Origin: Euperipatoides rowelli
Lineage: Eukaryota > Onychophora > Udeonychophora > Euonychophora > Peripatopsidae
Strand: one strand, 5' to 3'
NCBI GenBank assembly: GCA_003024985.2
Contig: PXIH01S0038993.1
Length of the DNA: 10,414 bases
Shown: piece after piece, positions 7,526-10,414 of the stretch
How the letters are laid out: each line of letters opens with the position of its first letter
Numbering within the stretch: position 1 is the first letter of the stretch
Translations under genes and position numbers: made by a program
The notes under the pieces: model-generated
What the model saw: only the letters and a program-made list of their open reading frames with translations
Database searches by the model: none
What the model was told of the DNA's origin: nothing

Positions 7526-7529
7526 TTAA
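7526..7529. repeat. TTAA target duplication, right
   Basis: Second copy of the TTAA target; LINE-B ORF1 sequence resumes beyond it. Confidence 0.9.
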
Positions 7530-8255
7530 CTAATTTTGAGAAACCTTTACTTTTGATGCCTAAGATACAATACATCCATGTTGGATTTCGCATAACTTCC
7601 TAAAAGAATTGCAGAAGCAAAGATTGCATTGAGGGGCTAAATGTCCCAACTTGGAACAACGAAAGCATATTTTTCTCTACCATGAACACACAAGAAATAT
7701 TAAATGTTATTAAAGGGAAAAGCTACTGTCAAACTATCAATTTAAACTTCAGCATTTCATTTTAATTCCATAATCACAGGTGCAACTTCAAACTGTATTT
7801 GGTCTGGAGGATTAATAGCGTTAGCTTTTAATGATGCTATAGAACCTAAATGGTTTTCTTTGTGAGGTCAACAGGAACGTTAACTGCTGTAACTTTAACT
7901 ACAGTTAAGTCACCATCCTTTTTCACGTGAATCTCTTCCCATTGAAAAGTATTTACATTTTTCATAAACAAATTCACATTAGTTTACGAGTCTAACTTTA
8001 AATAAAAGTAAGAATTATTTGGTAACACAAAGAATTGTTTAATCGGACATAGCTAGAACCCTCATAAGGTCTTTCAGGCCTACCTCGGCAAAATTTGCTT
8101 CTTTAATAACTGCCATTATTACAAGTCCCTCCTCTAACAGTGGTCTAAATGAATTATTCCAAAACTGCAACCAAATTTTAAATTTCTTAACGTCTTAATA
8201 CGACATACCAGTTTGAATTGACGAGTAAGACTTAATCAGATTAATGTCATTTTTT
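7530..8255 (-). pseudogene. LINE-B ORF1, N-terminal part: RRM-like region and intact CCHC knuckle
   Basis: This is a likely RNA-binding ORF1 protein. In sense, after an uncertain start near 8255, one frame reads NDINLIKSYSSIQTGMSY, FKIWLQFWNNSFRPLLEEG and VIKEANFAEVGLKDLMRVL. A second frame follows with FVLPNNSYFYLKL, NTFQWEEIHVKKDGDLTVV and TAVNVPVDLTKKT, then PPDQIQFEVAPVIMELK. Next is the knuckle CFRCSKLGHLAPQC (7626-7667), with a further CFC just after. Alternation of strands and helices before a knuckle fits an RRM-type ORF1. At least two frameshifts and several stops occur. Without the piggyBac insertion, ORF1 would be about 345 codons. Confidence 0.75.
7626..7667 (-). other. Intact CCHC zinc knuckle of LINE-B ORF1
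   Basis: Sense codons give C-F-R-C-S-K-L-G-H-L-A-P-Q-C, a perfect C-x2-C-x4-H-x4-C with the usual aromatic after the first Cys and Gly before the His. Such knuckles bind single-stranded nucleic acid. Confidence 0.88.
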
Positions 8256-8585
8256 CACTAACATTCATGAAATTAGGCTACTGTAGTTGGAATAACAAAG
8301 TCATTAATAAAACCAATATTATCACCATACTACATAATTTAAAATTCAAACTACAAATGAACAACTGACACTAATGTCAATGTATAAGTATACTGAACAT
8401 TAAGTATACAGTTGAAGCTAAATGTCCAAAATATCACTTTAAGTTTTTACATTACCTGAAAATGCAATAGAATGGAATAGACATATTATTATTAATAAAT
8501 AATAACCATTGAAAATATAAAAAAAGTAGCTTTAGAGTAGACGAACCCCTGGGTGTTGCCTTAACTTCCAGGTGTCACATAGTTA
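8256..8585 (-). promoter_or_regulatory. LINE-B 5' UTR (inferred)
   Basis: About 330 bp between the inferred 5' end and the first ORF1 reading, with no coding frame. At its outer end, TATGTGACACCTGG (complement of 8568-8581) matches the LINE-A 5' head. The limit at 8585 is inferred only from that match. The direct repeat AGTATACTG / AGTATACAG near 8388-8411 is the only other structure seen. Confidence 0.5.
8568..8581 (-). repeat. Shared 5'-head word, LINE-B copy
   Basis: CCAGGTGTCACATA on the plus strand, 13 of 14 identical to the LINE-A head, in the same orientation and just before the region called LINE-B. Confidence 0.65.
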
Positions 8586-9485
8586 AATTAGTTTATAATT
8601 ATATGTTGAAATAATCATTTGTTAATATACTTTATTGAGAAAGTTTTTCGATTCCATATCCTATTACATACAATCACTGTCAAACATTTCAGATATATCA
8701 CCAATACTACAAGTACCGTACCCATGTCATTAATAATTTGTTAACCATAAAAACAAACAGGAAAAAAAAATTAAGAAATATTCTTAGATTTCTAAGTTTA
8801 TGGGGGTAATATGCATAATAAATAAATTAATAAATAAATTTCAGAAATTTGTGACAGAGTTTGAAGGCAAAATTTCAATTATTGTTTTGCAAAACTTGAA
8901 TTTTTTGACATTGGTATTTTCATGTACCAAGCTACATAATTATTTTAAAATAATGGGTTATTTTTCTTGCTTTTTACTTTATTAAAACGCCATCTTGTTT
9001 TCCCCGATGAACCATGCAATCATTTTATGTTTTTTTTTTTTATCATGGGGTTCAGAAGATAAAATATTATGCACCTATTCCAGAAATGAAAAATTACTTG
9101 ATTTTTTTTTTTTTTTTTTGTGCCTTAGGCTACTGTTTGATTATTAACTTTCTTATTTTGGTTAATGGTTCCTTATTTTAACCTTATGTAATTTAAATAT
9201 TCAAAAGTAAATGTATTAAAAAAAAAAAATTAAATAAAATGTACTTTATGAGCAAAACGCCAGTATTTTATACTTAATTATAACAAGGAGGATACGTTTG
9301 TTCATTGAGAATTGTTTACATTTGAATTAAGAAGTTCTTACTATAATTTTAAGAAACGATTATGTTTAGTTAATTCCCAGTTTTGTTTATGAATATTTTA
9401 TCTGCAGCAGGCTAAGATTTTGTAATTCTACAAAATAAATTCACATTTCCATTAGTTTAAGAGTAATATTTTTTTGTTTATGATT
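8586..9485. other. AT-rich non-coding stretch
   Basis: No supported gene. The only open reading of note (8800-8985, plus) is a Phe/Ile/Asn/Lys-rich product of AT-rich sequence with no domain. Poly-T runs occur near 9031 and at about 9103-9119, and a poly-A run near 9219. It probably represents host intergenic or intronic DNA flanking LINE-B. Confidence 0.6.
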
Positions 9486-9509
9486 TCAGGATAGTGAATA
9501 CTATCCTGA
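9486..9509. repeat. Perfect palindrome, 10-bp arms
   Basis: TCAGGATAGT (9486-9495), GAAT, ACTATCCTGA (9500-9509). It could fold as a stable hairpin in RNA or be a remnant of a small inverted-repeat element. No function can be assigned. Confidence 0.85.
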
Positions 9510-9541
9510 GCAAAAAGTATCACGCTTTACAAACCGGAACC

Positions 9542-9559
9542 TCAAGAATTCATTCTTGA
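9542..9559. repeat. Perfect palindrome, 8-bp arms
   Basis: TCAAGAAT (9542-9549), TC, ATTCTTGA (9552-9559). It is enclosed by two wider inverted pairs: ACCGG (9533-9537) with CCGGT (9580-9584), and GTATCAC (9517-9523) with GTGATAC (9623-9629). Confidence 0.8.
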
Positions 9560-9629
9560 AATAACGTTAGTAATAGGAACCGGTGAAGATACATATCGTG
9601 CACCGATTACTTGTAACGTGCTGTGATAC

Positions 9630-9945
9630 CGCACAAATGCAGCATCACAAATTTAAAGACACACTGAATACAATGAATAAATGTATAACGTTTTAATAAA
9701 TTTTCAGATTTCAAAGATAAGTACGATTTGAAAATAAGACATAAATAAATTATACAAATACAAATATGACAGATAACAACAGACTATAGTCTAGATAGGT
9801 TATTCTTGATTTTAATCTAATTTTTGGTTTTTTTAATATATAATTTTATTACTTTTTTTTTATTTTTTATTTGTTTTGATTATTTTTATAATTTTTTTTT
9901 TATAATTATTTTTATTTTAGTTTTTATTGGGTGGTATTTTTTAGA
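9630..9945. other. AT-rich, low-complexity stretch leading into the tandem array
   Basis: No gene is seen. From about 9820 to 9940 the plus strand is almost only T with some A. The reading there (9824-10009) is a run of Phe, Ile and Tyr from low-complexity DNA and is not called. Confidence 0.6.
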
Positions 9946-10243
9946 TCGACAAAATTGGGATAATTCACGACAAATTAGCACTTTTAACGACAGAAAATGT
10001 AATGCATGACAAAAAATATTTTAAATAACGACAAAAAATGTAATTGAACGACAAAATATTTGTTCAAACAGCAGAAAATTTAAGTGAACTACAAAATATT
10101 TATTCAAACGACAAAAAATGAAATTTAACAACAAAATATTTGTACTAACGACAAAAAATGTAAATAAACGTCAAAATATGTTATTCTAACGACAAAAATG
10201 TAATTAAACGACATAATATTTGTTTTAACGACAAAAATGTAAG
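9946..10243 (+). repeat. Tandem array, 40-bp period built of two 20-bp half-units
   Basis: About 15 half-units start with a CGAC-like word at 9946, 9967, 9987, 10006, 10028, 10048, 10068, 10088, 10108, 10128, 10148, 10168, 10189, 10208 and 10228. Two types alternate: A (ACGACAAAAAATGTAATTGA) and B (ACGACAAAATATTTGTTCAA). A resembles A more than it resembles its neighbour B, so the array has a higher-order period of 40. The left edge is more diverged; the last unit decays into unique sequence after 10240. No coding role is visible. Confidence 0.88.
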
Positions 10244-10414
10244 CAACTGCATGTTATAAGAAATAAAAGGTGTGCTCTTTAGCTCTTATGATGACAAGTT
10301 TAAGACTAGTCTGCTCATAACGTCTTGTTGATAGCATATTTCAACCAGAAAGTTAAATACTGTAGAATAGGATGACAATGCATGTGTTAATTGTTTTTTT
10401 TTCCCTTATCGGCT
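10244..10414. other. Unassigned right end
   Basis: Unique-looking AT-rich sequence with no open frame, repeat or motif that I can support. Confidence 0.5.

Larger units (their letters stand above)
1..8585 (-). mobile_element. LINE-B: old L1/Tx1-like non-LTR retrotransposon, 3' end beyond window, interrupted twice
   Basis: This is the outer element of the nest, transcribed leftwards. Its own sequence occupies about 8585-7530, 6904-5527 and 277-1; the gaps are a piggyBac-like insertion and LINE-A. Sense order is a 5' UTR, ORF1 with an RRM-like region and a CCHC knuckle, a 62-bp spacer, then ORF2 with an AP-type endonuclease and a linker. The reverse transcriptase would lie left of base 1 and is not seen. 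The 5' limit near 8585 is inferred from a 14-bp word that it shares with the independently bounded 5' end of LINE-A. The copy is dead: it has many stops and frameshifts, and its endonuclease has lost key residues. The L1/Tx1 assignment rests on endonuclease and linker resemblance only, so another LINE clade is possible. Confidence 0.75.

Noticed and set aside
8800-8985. 61-codon plus-strand frame
   Set aside because: Such a frame is expected by chance in AT-rich DNA, with composition biased to Phe, Ile, Asn and Lys and no motif or start context.
9486-9509. Bacterial-type transcription terminator
   Set aside because: The stem lacks a following T run and the DNA is eukaryotic.
9533-9584. tRNA-derived SINE head, from a GGTTCC word on the minus strand
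   Set aside because: No convincing A box and B box pair with correct spacing, no poly(A) or poly(T) end, and no tRNA fold.
9824-10009. 61-codon plus-strand frame resembling a membrane segment
   Set aside because: The hydrophobicity comes only from T-rich low-complexity DNA, and the frame runs into the tandem array.
9946-10243. CRISPR-like repeat array
   Set aside because: Units are contiguous with no unique spacers, repeats are degenerate, and the context is eukaryotic; this is a tandem satellite.

Overview
This is AT-rich, gene-poor eukaryotic DNA, most likely from an invertebrate animal. The elements present point that way: two LINEs of the L1/Tx1 type, a piggyBac-like DNA transposon, AT-rich flanks with many homopolymer runs, and a short-period tandem array. 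Words such as TAGGCCTA recur, but the sequence does not fix the taxon. I see no intact host gene, no tRNA or rRNA, and nothing prokaryotic.

The left 8.6 kb is a nest of three transposable elements, all decayed. The oldest layer (LINE-B) lies on the minus strand. It starts near 8585 and runs leftwards off the window. Its ORF1 (RRM-like region and an intact CCHC knuckle, about 8255 to 6596) and the start of its ORF2 (AP endonuclease, 6533 to about 5540) can still be read. A 617-bp non-autonomous piggyBac-like element (6909-7525) has inserted at a TTAA inside ORF1. It has 18-bp terminal inverted repeats and keeps only the cysteine-rich C-terminus of a transposase. A second, essentially full-length LINE (LINE-A, 278-5526, minus strand) has inserted inside LINE-B ORF2, with a 13-bp imperfect target duplication. 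LINE-B coding sequence resumes in the same frame at 277.

LINE-A has, in sense order, a 5' UTR, ORF1 (RRM-like, CCHC knuckle, hydrophilic tail), ORF2 (AP endonuclease, reverse transcriptase with YIDD, C-terminal CCHC) and a 3' UTR. The 3' UTR carries a small hairpin, an AATAAA signal and a tail of 14 C then 16 A. Frameshifts, stops, homopolymer expansions and one 18-bp fold-back duplication break both ORFs. Both LINEs begin with nearly the same 14-bp word, which suggests a shared 5' end and that they are relatives.

The right 1.8 kb (8586-10414) is non-coding. It has a cluster of perfect short palindromes (9486-9559) and a tandem array of about 7.5 copies of a 40-bp unit made of two diverged 20-bp halves (9946-10243). 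Domain calls come from reading translations by eye, without database searches.
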